NCBI GenBank assembly: GCA_026261815.1
Contig: JAMPIT010000894.1
Coordinates: 54,189,147-54,253,146 of the forward strand
DNA from: Monarcha castaneiventris obscurior
Taxonomy: Eukaryota; Chordata; Aves; Passeriformes; Monarchidae
DNA length: 64,000 bases
Direction of reading: 5' to 3'
The position numbers and the translations under genes were made by a program. Each line of letters opens with the position of its first letter. Position 1 is the stretch's first letter. Positions 39,101 through 50,960 of the stretch are shown here, one piece after another. The notes below the pieces were generated by a model, which was not told the origin of the DNA, searched no databases, and saw only the letters and a program-made list of their open reading frames with translations.

Positions 39101-42100
39101 ATACCCACAGCGATTCTGAGATGTTGTGATAGCTGGGTAATCCTCCTACAGGGAGCAACAGCAGTGAGCACAGCAGCTTGAGGTCCTGACACAAGCATTT
39201 AACAAGCAGCCTTGTTTTCAGAGAACACTAATTGACATGAGCACGACTTGTGTAAGTTAAATTTGCTGGGTTGCATTCAGTTTGTAATCCTTTCAACCAT
39301 AATCCACCCATAATAATAATACAAGTTTAGTGCTTTACCAAAACATTTCCATTTCCACACACAAAGCTGAAATCACTCATTAGCTGCAGCATTATTAAAT
39401 CCTCACTGTTCAGTGACTTGGTCAGGAATGCGTTTTGGCAAATGGTCTGAGGAACAACAGATTCCAATGCTCTCTTATAGTCTCAAGTATCAGGACAGAT
39501 GTTCTTAGTTTCTCTTCATCAAACGTACATGCCTGCTACCTCTGTACAGCTGAGCTGTGCTTGTGCTCCTAATGACACCCACTGGGAGCTGGGAACGCAC
39601 AGCCTCCTCCAGTATTCCCTACAGCAAAACAAAGACATTGATTTTCCAGTTCAGGCAATAGCAGCAGGTTGCCTCAGCTTCTTGCCCAGTTTCATCTTCA
39701 GCAAAACATTTGCATCTTTACAGTTATTAACCTCATCACTTCACGGTATTAAATACTGCTTTATTTTTCATTTTTAATAGAAAGCTCTTTCTCTAATATT
39801 TAGCTTGTGGTTCTATAGTGGTAAAAGTATCATCTATCAGGTGCTCAGATAAAGAAAAAGAGCTCTTTATTCTGTTCAAGAGCTATTGTTTAAAACTAGA
39901 GGTATGTTTGGCATGTGAACCCCACACTCTAAGTGATCAAAACACAGAAGTGTCATCAGCCTCAAGCAGTAGACAAGCTCTTCCAGAAAATGAAGTCTGC
40001 AGTTGCTGCTGAACTGGCTCATAATTAGCACATGGAACCGGCATTAAGACAATAAATTTAAACCCTTGAAATAAATAATGTCTTTAATATGTTCTAGAAG
40101 AGGGAGTTTTTGAATTAATTTTTTTCTTGTTCCGGTTATTTATGATGAAAAACTAGCCTGGGACCAGAAATAGAGAAAAAATGCTGAAAGAGTAAATGAG
40201 ATACAGCAATTGAAATGAAAGAGTCTGAAGCATATTGCAGCAGTATTTACCCAACAGTTCTCTTCTCAACCTGTTGGACTCTGCAAGGCTGTCAAAGCAA
40301 AACTTAACATCTTTAAGAAAAATCCAGGAGTACCCACCATACTCGATAATCAGATTTTTAGCTGAGACAATGTGTATTTTTGTAAATGCTGGATTTGTTT
40401 AAAGCATTGTCAGCTGCACTTTTCAGAAGATCAAATGGAATAATGAAAAAAAACCTCAAAAAAGATTACTGTCATCACAAAGAGTTTACAAAATGGAAAG
40501 CAGGCTGTGAGTAGAGGAGGTTATAAATTTTACAGTGTTTTCTGATTTTACACACTGAAGAATTACCTCAATCAGATTCCTTGCCTGCAAGGAACAGAAA
40601 CTCTGGCTCTGCTTCTTGATGGCCACAGATGGTAATGGGCAGCCTCAGCTCAGCAAGTCTTCCTACAAATGGATTCCTGCAATTGACCCAGCCACGGCAT
40701 CTAGGAGCTGCATCCTGTCTCAAATTCCCTGACCTTGACCAGCAAACACTAAGCTTGGTCCTAGACCACTGAAGATCCATTCTCAGCCAGCCTCAGAGAC
40801 AGCCTGGTGCTGTTTGTTAGACTGCAGTGGGATTCCAGTCCTACTCATGGCAGAACTGTGCACTCCCCACCCTCACTTCTCAAAATACCTTCCTAGCTAT
40901 GACATACACATTTTTTAAACTTCTCAGTATCCAACGCATAACGTTTAAACAGCTCCCCATCCCCAGGGGAACAGGCAGAATTTTCTGCTGTGCTCTTTTT
41001 AGAGCATACCATAGAAACAGCGCTTCAATCACACTTCAAGCAGGACGGTTTTGCTTCATGAAGACCCCACGTTATACACACAGCCTTGCATTCTGCTCCA
41101 GCTGAGCTTCACCCAGGCCTCTCTGCTCCAGAAACACCTGTGAAGCATGACAGACTTAAGATATTCCCAAAGCAGCTCATTATCAAAACAGATCAACACT
41201 CCAAAATAACAAACGTAGGGCTAAGCTTGCAGAAATGCCTCTGAAAGCTGAGCAGCAGAGAAGGTGCTTCCATTCTCCCTCTACCTGTCTTTATTTGGTT
41301 TTGTCTTTTTGATTTTTAATAACAATTCACAACTCCAGACAGGTTGACAACTTATTGAAAAGGATTTTTCTTCAGAAAAGTTCTCATCATCGACTGTGTG
41401 CCATCTTTATTACATTGGTACTGACATTTAACGCTCAATAAATCTGCAGCCCTTCAGTGGAGCTCTGCCTTACAGTTAAACTCATAGTTTTCCTTTGATA
41501 CTTGAGGTTTTCCAGGGACCAGGAGATAGTTCCAGATCTGGTACTTAATCATCATGCAAGCCACTTGCTTACACTCCTTCCCACTGGCAAGATGAAGCAA
41601 GAAGAAAGGGCGGGGAAAAAAAATTCCTAAGGGTTTTTCACAAAATTTCACAGCTGTTTTTCTCTCAACACACAAAACCAAACCGTGTCATTCCACTGAG
41701 CTGCAGTTTGTAACTTCCCCAACAACAATCACTGCAAAGTGAGTCAGGAGTGAACAGATCTCCCAGCTAATTCTGGCACAAGCTCATTGTGAGACTCAAT
41801 GGGGAAGGGGGTCAGGGAACGCTGCTGATTGATGCTGTCTGTCTCAAATGAAGTGAGGTTAGAACTCCTCAGTTAAACATTCCTGCACAGAAGCAACCCA
41901 GTGAGGTGGGAAAGGCACCACCAGTGCATAATGGCTAGGAGGGCTCTGAGAGAAAGGACTTCTACACTCCAGCTCAGAAACCTTTTACCCTGGGGCAACT
42001 TCAGATGATTTTCAACTGGCAGCTGAACTCCCTCAAGTAGAGCACTTCACTGGGGTTTGCAGCAGGGCTCAAATGCAAAGCACTTTGAATTCACTGAGCT

Positions 42101-42469
42101 ATGACAAAAAAGAGAATTTGGTTGACTCACCTGAACTGGGAGCACACAACTGATTCCAGAAGATTTATTTATGATACTGGTAACTGCTGACAGAATTAAG
42201 CCCCAGGGGCAATCCCCTTCAACTGTTTTTTGTTTTCCAGGTATCAAAAATTAATTTCAACCAGGTAATTTGATCTACAGTGGATTTCCAGAGAAGCCAA
42301 AGAGCATAGGTGCCTCAAACAAGGATCTGACCCCTTCAGAGGGCTGACAAACCACTCCATTTCAACAGTATACCTTTCTTAACACAGGTATACTTAAGTT
42401 ACAAACTGGAAAACCACACTTGTGGATTCTCATCTGCTGGAAACTGGCACTTCTCCAGCACCAGAAACA
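36181..42469. other. Intron sequence, no gene seen
   Basis: Unique AT-rich sequence between the two related LTRs. It holds a poly(A) run at 36370 and a short G-rich tract at 38452-38465 (seven G, T, six G). Open frames of up to 148 codons (38735-39181, plus) show no recognisable protein features. Confidence 0.6.
36370..36388. repeat. Poly(A) run
   Basis: About 19 consecutive A residues, after GTGT and before GGAAC. A homopolymer; no element was recognised with it. Confidence 0.85.
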
Positions 42470-42473
42470 GCCT

Positions 42474-42903
42474 TGATGCCTTAGGTTGTAACTTTTATAT
42501 TTTCAAATTCTCTACTGCTTAGAGTGTGACTCTGAAGTTCCTTGTAGCCTGCAATTTCTGCTCTCTCGTGCAAGATAGATGTAACAAAGCCTCTCCAGGC
42601 TTTGCCTTCAAGGACAGCCAGGCTGTTCCAGGCCCAAAATGTGTAAACCAAAGCCTCTAAGGGGGGAGCAAGCTGAGGGGAATTACATCATTGAACTGGG
42701 GCTTTAATTGGAGAATTAACCGTGGTATGCAAATGAACCAAACCTATAAAGGTGTGAAGAACTCGTGACCTGGGGTCCATCTTGGGGTCCATTTTTGGAG
42801 GCAGCCTCTGGCTCCCCAGGGGGTACCTTGAAGGCCCTTCAAATAAACACCTATCTTTATTCCCTTACTCTTGTCTAGTCTCTGTTTCTAGGTGGCTGCA
42901 TCA
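42474..42903 (+). mobile_element. Solo LTR copy B, 430 bp, 4-bp target duplication GCCT
   Basis: Same family as the LTR at 35731-36152. Begins TGATGCC and ends GCTGCATCA, flanked by GCCT at 42470-42473 and 42904-42907. It has TATAAAG at 42745-42751 and an intact AATAAA at 42842-42847. Relative to copy A it carries a short internal duplication (GGGGTCCAT repeated near 42774-42792). No internal retroviral sequence adjoins it. Confidence 0.87.
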
Positions 42904-44100
42904 GCCTAATTCCCAATGAGTCTACAGATAATGTGACCCCTTCACGTCACAGATGACAGTGAATGAAGAGTGAGACGTGGCAGCCAACATAACGTATTCC
43001 TTGGGGTTAGCTTCCAATCCAAGCTGGAAATGGAGCATATGGAATGCTTCAAATGCATGCAATGTATGATACATGGCAAAACCCACTCTTGTTGGCTTTA
43101 GCTTTCTGTTTCTTCCTAACGTTTCTTTTAGCCACAAACACTTAAATTGACAAGTCCAGCTTTCCTTAAGAAAATAAAATTTCTACTACTTTGAGTGCAG
43201 AACAAATCTGCAAGTCCTAAAATGAGGTCAAAATGCATCATGGAAGCTCAGTATTTTTAAATTATACCTTTCTTCCTCAATTTTGTGATTTAGGTATTTG
43301 AATTTAATATGCTTAGACTTGATAATGCTGTATTTCTTAATTACAGTATTTCATTATGGCATACAACATGCTTACACTTTAATACCAAATTTTATTCTAG
43401 GTTGCAAAGAAACTAAATTTGACTATACTCCTTCCAGAAGCCGCTTTTAGCACAGTACACAGCATTAATGCTCCATTTCTGGGATGTGGAGCAGTCCCAT
43501 TCTTCCTTTAAGAGACTCTGTAATTCCTTTTCTCAAACAAGAGCATGAATGTAACAAACAAGCTTTGCATACTGCAGCCATTACATGTTGTCATTTTGAC
43601 TATTTATTCATTTGTGCATGCCAGGTTTGCTTCAAAGACATGTCCCCAAACTTCAGTATGTCTCCATAACTGTTTCATTCTCCCCCGCTCTTCCCCAGCA
43701 GTGCCACACTTCCCTTTAGCCACATCTCTTACCTCAGGATAAGCAGAGAGGACATTCTGTGGCAAGATCAAGACTGCAGTAATCTTTTTCTTCTTTCTCT
43801 CTGCCAGTCCCCATTTCATTTTAGTCAATACCTGTGTGTTAACAGAACATTTGACAAGAACACACCGATTTTCTGCCTGGTTCTTTGTCATTTGTAGGGC
43901 AGTAGGACAAGCAGTTCTAGACAGATGGACAGGACAGACTCTTGGAGGAGATAACATTCCATTAGTGACTCATACACCATCTTGGCAAGTAAACCAAAGG
44001 TATCCCACTGGATTGCAGCTTTGTACCAGATTCTCCACAGCTCTGTGGTTTAAATAGTTCCTTGAACTTGTGTAATGTGATGTATTATACAGTCACCAGT

Positions 44101-44363
44101 GGCCAGGACTGACAAGAGGAAATGGTCTCAAGCCGGGTCACAGGAGATTCAGGCTGGATATTAAGAAAAACTACTTCACTAAAAGAGTGGCTGAGCATTG
44201 AACGGGCTCCCCAAGGAAGTGGTGGAATCACCACCCCCAGAAGTGTTCAAAAAGTGAGTGGTCATGGCATTTCAAGACGTGATTTAGTGGGCACGGTGCT
44301 GCTCAAAGGTTGGACCTGATGCTCTTGGATGTCTTTTCCAACCTTAATGATTCTACGATTCCC
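44101..44363 (+). mobile_element. CR1 LINE 3' fragment
   Basis: Plus-strand CR1 3' region: AAATGGTCTCAAGC, AGGCTGGATATTAAG, ACTACTTCACT, AAGTGGTGGAATCACC, GATTTAGTGGGCACGG, then TCTTTTCCAACCTTAATGAT and the terminal ATTCTACG ATTC octamer-like repeat. It is 5'-truncated, as nearly all CR1 copies are, and lies opposite to GALNT18. Confidence 0.88.
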
Positions 44364-47339
44364 AAATTCAAATGGCTCCAACAAAACAATAGGATGTTTC
44401 ACAGCATTCCAATCCAACCAATGTGAGCAGGTAAGCACCAGGCCCGAGATGGAGAAAGCAGCATTAAAGGCTACCTAAACCTTTAGTGATGCCTTTTAGA
44501 TTGCAGTAATACAAACATTCCACCAGAAACACTGAGCCTGTAAATAACACAATATTTCACCTCACACTTCTTGTGACTCATATCCCTGTGATCACTCAAC
44601 AGCTTAAGGTTCTTCTCTGGGGTTCCACACAATTTTTTTTTTTTTTTTCTCTGGACTAGATACATTGGGGAAAAAAAGATGGCCATTGCATAATTCATCC
44701 AGAATCACCTACCATTACACAACTTAGCTCAAGATATGATAAAATAACTTCACTTTGTTCATTCTCAGAGACAGAACTGACCCTAAAACACAAGAGAAGA
44801 TACTAAACTAGCATGATGGCATACTGTTAATGTACTGTTAATAAAGTGTTCATTTTAATTACCTTTCATCTTATGAAAGAAACAATCAGCAGCTATAACT
44901 TTCAACAAGACAAAGTAATTCTTCATTAAAAAATCATCCATGGATTAATTGTTTTCCAGCATACATAACAAGGCACTGTGCTGCATTTATATTTGAAGCA
45001 TGATAATCACAGAGATGAAGAGTACAAATGGATATTTATTGACACTCCTCATGGATAATAACATTAGTTATTTTACTGTTTCATCTTGCTATCATGCACG
45101 GAGATTTCTTAATGCTAAAATTCAACATTTTATCAAAAGAGTAAGATACTGGGTATATTCAAGTAATAAAAAAGTTTCCCCATAAAAGTCTAGATTTTCA
45201 ACTACATACCTGGCAGGTCAGATTTCATTTTAACTCAGTTTGGATGCTCTCTATGGGATCACAGTCAAGTGCTGAAGTTCGTATTGCACACCCAAGTTTC
45301 TGAGGCAGACTTCATAGGGAAATCCAGCATTCCTCAATTTTTTAATTTTATAAATAGTTACAGACTATGCAGCTTGGATTGGTTTTTCTGATTTGACTAT
45401 CCTCCCCAAGGACCACATAAATGAAAGAAACCTTCAGGCTACATTTATGTTGCTTCCATTTTCCTTTTCTAAATGCCAAGTCTCTGATTAATTTGATTCT
45501 ATCCAAAATGTGAACATGAAACAAAGACTGTTTAATCCACCACCACAAAAAATAGTTTAAATAAAAAAGAAAAGTAAGCCATTAATATTCCTGAAGTGAA
45601 CGGCACACCTATGGAGTTTCTTTTTTCATGCAATATTTAAAGCAGTCTAACAAATAAATAAGCTGCTATTCTACCCGTAACTCTGGCCTATCAGAAAATT
45701 TTAAATTATTGTAAGACAACAATGAGTCACCAGAAAGAACTAAATCTCTGGCAGAAATATATTCAGTCATGTCACTCTCTCAAGGATGAATCCTCAGCTC
45801 TAGAAGTTAAATTTTCATCAGTGCCAAAAAGGTATTTAAACCCTCAACTGAAAGAATTGAAAAGGAAAGATCAGAGATTCAAAGTCTCATCTCACATGTG
45901 CACCTTGACTACTGATTGGTTACCAATGGAACAATCAACCTATTCTCAAGTGCCTTTTTTTATGATAGATGGCAAAAACTCTTTGGAAGTCATTAAATGA
46001 AAAACTTTACAATCCCTGAAAGCATCTGATAATGACAAAATTGACTTCTAGATAGCTCTGCTCCTACAATTAACAATATTCAGAGGGAGGTGTGTTAGCA
46101 GATGCCTCTATATCCATTTTAAAATAATGTTTAGCTCAGTGAAATAAATCTCTTTTTAATCAGCAATGCTTAAAGCTAAATTACAGCTGGAGTATGTAAT
46201 GAAGAGATAAAACTCTCTGAATAAGAATCAAAATTATTATAAAGAAATTAAGTTATAATTGTGTGAGGAGAGGGATCTATCTAACTTTATGAGATAGTTA
46301 CAAAGGGCAAATCACAGTAGTTGCACAGAACTCTTGTTCAGAGCCTGCTTTTCTTCTAATCTCAAATTTTTGAGGACCCAAAGCAGAATTTATGTAGATT
46401 TTAGGGCAACACATAAAACCTGATCCCTCCAGGTCAGATTTGATAGAATGACTTAATTTTGAAATGATTATCTAATTTCCAAAGCATTGAAAATGCTGCT
46501 ACAGGGTGCTCAGGAGTTGCGTAAATCAATTTAGGAAGTCTGTTAAACAGCAGCTTTCCAATTACCCAGGAGAAACAGCAAGGCTCTCTACTTTTATCTG
46601 TGTTACTTTAAAGGTCCAACTTACCTATTTTACAGAATTTTCAAGGTAATGAAGCTCAAAAAAAAAAAAAAATTATCCTTTTTATTAACTGAATATGTTT
46701 GCTTCTCAAAAATGCAACCAACTCCTAAAGAAATAAATAGAGCAAGATATGCAAAAGGGACAAGGTTCTTGAGATTGGGATGTTATATAGTTCTCCATTA
46801 CTGACAGAGCACTAATGCCACATCCTCTAGTTCAAATTAAATTAGGAACTCTCACACAAGAGCAGTAATGGAAAAGCAATTTGCAAATTTTCAGCTTACT
46901 GCTGGGTAGCAGGCCAGCACCTGCCAGTTGGTGTTAACAGCAGACCACGAATGCAATACAGGATGTATTAATTGTGTAATTTAGGACATGCTCCTCCTTG
47001 AAAGGTACACAAATATTCATCTACACACACCCCAACAGGTTAATTCTTTCTCTGTAACACAGCTCTAATGTATACCCATGGATGCCTGTCTAAAATTTGT
47101 ATTGGATATGTACTGCCTTAGTCCTTTGTCGTACTAAAAGTTGGTAGAGGTCGAAAAGTCCCTGATCTGAACATCACTGCATTGAATCATAGAGGATGAG
47201 TGGATCCAAATCCCACTGACAGTATCAGGAAATTTCTCAGGAGGTGCTGAGGGCTGAGAGCAATGCAAGGTTTGAATGCATACACTCTCTGCAGATCCAA
47301 ACCCACCAGGTACCATCTCTGGATGCTCTCAATTACCAG

Positions 47340-47663
47340 CTAACACCCTGCTGACACTTCGAGGCAGGATTTGGCACCACAGTCACGCCCCACAAAACTC
47401 AGCTCCTCAGGCAAATTCTGAGCTGCACCTTGCGGCCCAGCTGGGAACCAGCACCCTGAAATTAAGGTTCCATTCCATGTAGGCTTTATTGCAGCTTGAG
47501 AAATGAATTTCTGTTTAGGCAGCCTGGCTTGAGAAATGAATTTCTGTTTAGGCAGCCTGGCTGCTGCCTTTGCAGCTTTATACAACAGCTCTTCTTCCGC
47601 CTTCTGAACGTACACAGTCCTGTTCTTCACGACATCAGCCAAATGAATCCAGACCACTGCCAT
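47340..47663 (-). other. Unrecognised 107-codon open frame with internal duplication
   Basis: A minus-strand open frame starting MAVVWIHLADVVKNRTVY, with a Lys/Ala/Glu-rich helical-looking stretch and an 11-residue segment (RLPKQKFISQA) repeated in tandem by the 33-bp duplication. It begins about 250 bp beyond the U5-like end of the minus-strand LTR block at 47914. I do not recognise it as a cellular or retroviral protein. It carries an AATAAA within the frame near 47485. It may be a chance frame in GC-rich sequence; I list it only because of the in-frame duplication and its place next to the LTR. Confidence 0.15.
47494..47559. repeat. Perfect 33-bp tandem duplication
   Basis: Two identical 33-bp units (47494-47526 and 47527-47559), each opening GCTTGAGAAATGAATT and ending AGGCAGCCTG, followed by GCTG. 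The length is a multiple of three and so does not break a minus-strand open frame through it. The exact identity implies recent origin or an assembly artefact. Confidence 0.9.
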
Positions 47664-47913
47664 TGTTCAGAGCCACAGCTCAGAGTCTTCTTAACAGCAG
47701 GGCAACCTTGCAGTCTCACAGCTCTGCCCATGACCACCAGACAGCCCCTCTCTATCACAAGGAGTTTGGTGCTGGTCAGGCACCAGAAGCCAGGACCTTC
47801 CTAGAAAGAGTGTCCAGCAAAGAACAACTCTTCCAGGGGCCAAGGCAGCCTCCCTGGACAGAGGGTGATCTCAGCAAGTGTAGCCATTTCTCAGCTACAA
47901 GTGATTCCAGCTC

Positions 47914-48330
47914 TGTGTGAAATCACCCGAGGCAAACTCGGGGACAGAGAGACAGGAGCCGTGTGTGGCAGTGCCACAGAGGAGCTTTATTGTCCAGCAG
48001 TCCCTGGGAAGGGGAGGCCAGGGACAGCGGCTCCCTGATTGAGGGTAGATCCAGGTCCCTTTTTATGGGAAAAGCAGGGGGTGGGGCAGAGCCCAATTTA
48101 CCAACTGGATACAAGGTATTACCATACAGAAACAAGGCATGCTGGGGGTGGTTCAGTCTCTCACTGTAACCTAGAGAGAGGTTTCTTATCTCTTAGTCCT
48201 TTTGCCCTCAGGCTTCTCTCTTCCAAAGGAGGGCAGAGGACTCCTGAGTCAAAGGCTCACAGTCCTCCACATCTCTCAGCTGATTTACCAAAGCAAATCC
48301 CAACTGCACTGGGTTAGGCACCAAACCCAT
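47914..48330 (-). mobile_element. LTR-like block on the minus strand, one end unresolved
   Basis: Read on the minus strand: a T/C-rich U3-like part, a TATA-like CATAAAAAGG (plus 48058-48067), then about 70 bp later AATAAAG (plus 47986-47991 for AATAAA), a short GC-rich U5-like part, and an end ...GATTTCACACA at 47914-47926. This order and spacing are those of a retroviral LTR, in style like avian ERVK elements. The left edge is at TG 47914-47918. I could not find the right edge or a target duplication, so the right coordinate is approximate. Confidence 0.6.
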
Positions 48331-50739
48331 TGTCTGCAGCCTGGGGGAACATCTCCAGACAGAGCCAAAATTAAACTTCTAGAGAACAGCAGCTGGGAGA
48401 GAACTAAGGGAATTTCATTAGTTCTCAGTGCAGAAAACTTATACAGACTGTGCCATATCACAGGAACTAGCTGGACCTTAAATCCCAGCTAGAAAGATGG
48501 GAGAAAGGAAGAAACTTCGAGTGAATGTTCAAGTGAATCAAGTGTCTGCATTCAGTTCTTCCAAAATCTGACTATTTTGCTTCGAAGGAATCTGCAGTCT
48601 CAAGAACTCAGAGTAGAAAGTATTCTCAAAACCTTTCAGACAAAAAAAAGAAAAATCTCATTTTCAGTCAGTATGAACAGTACAGGTACTTTGAGGTTAG
48701 TCCATACAAATGTATCTACAGAACAAGAAAAGGGGAACAGATTTTCAAAACACTGCTTCTGTAATAAAGTAGATATTTATAAATTTATACCTGGAGAGAC
48801 AGGTACTTTCACAAATTAATTTCTTTGCTATAGCTTTTGTTTCTCTGCAAAAAAACATGTATTTCTTTCATTAGTGGTTTTTTCCTTTTCCCATTTTGAA
48901 TTCTTTTTCTTTATTCCTCCTCTTTCCCAAATGTCTAAACAAAAAGGGAGATTTCTCTACCATTTGAGAAAGAGACAATACTGGAATGAATTCCTGACAA
49001 CATGAATTCAACTCATAGGTTTTCTTTGACATATTTCTACGTAAAAATCTTAAGAAACACATGAAAAGTATCTGTGAACTGAAAAAGGAAGGGAAAACAC
49101 TAGAACTAAAATAAAGTGAAAACATGATTACTTCATTTTCTTTTCCCATTACCTCAGCAGATAATTAATATTACCAATTTAAAAGCTTAAAATTGTACAT
49201 TTTCCTCTGTTCATTACTACAGTAATCCATTTGAAGGAGCTGGCCTAGTGTTAAATAAAACATACAAAGTCTTGCCGTGCTTTTGTTTTCTGCAAGGAAC
49301 TGGGGATATCTATTTAAGTAGCCTGAGGTCTCTGTAACTTTCACACAATGGTATTTCTGCCCAACATCTAAATCCATCTGATAAAGATCCTGAGGTACTC
49401 TAATAAAGACTAGCACGCCTGCCACATGGAAATACACTTATTGGTACTTGGTGCAGTATGACAGTCTACAGGAAAGCTTATTTATTTCAATTTCAAAAGT
49501 ACAACTCAAAACTTGATGAGAAAACTTGCAAACTTACTTTCCTCCTTCCTCTATAATTTTGAAGAAATTAACTGGCATAAGCTTAAGATTCTTCACGATG
49601 CTCACCAAAATACTCCATGTGATGTAAAGCACACAGTGGAAGTGTGCCATGATATCATTGCCCTCTGGGATCCTTCAAAGGAACAGGTGCCTCTTCTTTA
49701 CCTGTTTATTACCATTTTACTGCCCAGTGGTCTGCATCAGTCCCAGGGCACTGTAACCTGTGTCCTACACCTCATTTCACAGGCTGTTTAGACAAACAGC
49801 AGACAACAATTCACCAGCAGAAGAGGCTTCCAGGTTCACTAAGGGGTTAGTGGAGTGGTAACCACCTCCACAATTCCCTGAAGTACTAATTGCTGAAAGC
49901 CAGGAGAGTATTTCAGGGAAGCTGATGTTCAACACATTTTTTTTCTTTCCTCCATATGCACTGGCTGCTGCCAGAGACAGGCCAACATGCCAGAAAAGCC
50001 TTCCTATGAGTAGCTCTATATTCATTATGTAATAGACACATTATACCATGCACTATGCACTCTACAGCGCAGTGCTCATTACACAACACATGTATTATAT
50101 AACACACTGGCAATTTCTGAAGCAGGTAATTATGCAATGTAACTTATAAATCAAAATCCACGCAGAAAACTCTGATCCTGTGAAATGTGCGTGATTAGGC
50201 ATTTTTAAAATGTAAGAGAGAAAAAGAAAATTGGGAAGAGAAACTTAATCTGCTTCTGCTTGGTAATCAACGCTTTTTTTCACTCCAAGGGTCAGATATG
50301 CAAAAGCTGTAGCTGAAGTCCCAGAACAATATTTTCATCAGGAGAAGGTCTGGCCAGAGAAACACAAGCCCCTTGATTCTCATGTAATGCTGTTCATACA
50401 GAAAATAAATGCATCACTTGTAGGTATTTGCAGAACTTAATTCACAAAAGTAACATTCTAATTTTGCACACTGGCCTGAAAGAGGCTAAATAAAAATACA
50501 TAAGCTTTCATCACTTTATCTCAAATGGCAGAGCTATTAGTGTGGTGTGTTACAGTAATGAGTTAGGACATTGAGTTAAAATGTAGTAGTACCTCTGTTA
50601 CTGTGAATTTTAGTGAGAGGGAAAGGATTTACTACTCATAATAGTGAGATATTTATTGATGGAAGCCTTAGTAACAAAGCAAAATAAGCAGAGTACCACA
50701 TGATCTCTTTCCATTTGGATATCTTTCTTAGTGAGCCTC

Positions 50740-50960
50740 TGCCAAAAGGTGAAAGCGTGACAGGTATTAAAGAGGGTAATTAATGCAACCCTTGGTCGCG
50801 CCTTACATTCTTTGTGAGGTAAATTGTAAGGGCATGTCAGAAAAAGAGGTCAGCTGTAATCAGGGAGCGAGGAACTAATCTGCAGTGTGAGCTGTGGTGT
50901 TTGAGATCAACACAGATTACATTAATCCGTGTGACCTGCCTGCAGTGACTCCGGCCATGT
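50740..50960. promoter_or_regulatory. Candidate regulatory block with homeodomain-type sites
   Basis: A non-repetitive stretch with GGTAATTAATGC near 50776, CTGTAATCAG near 50854, and an inverted pair GATTA-CAT-TAATC at 50915-50927. TAATCC is the core recognised by OTX/PITX-type homeodomains. Composition and motif density suggest an enhancer-like element. This is a pattern reading only. Confidence 0.25.

Noticed and set aside
38735..39181. 148-codon plus-strand frame
   Set aside because: It has no recognisable domain and includes a poly-Lys stretch from an A-run; it is in intron 1 and opposite to the gene.
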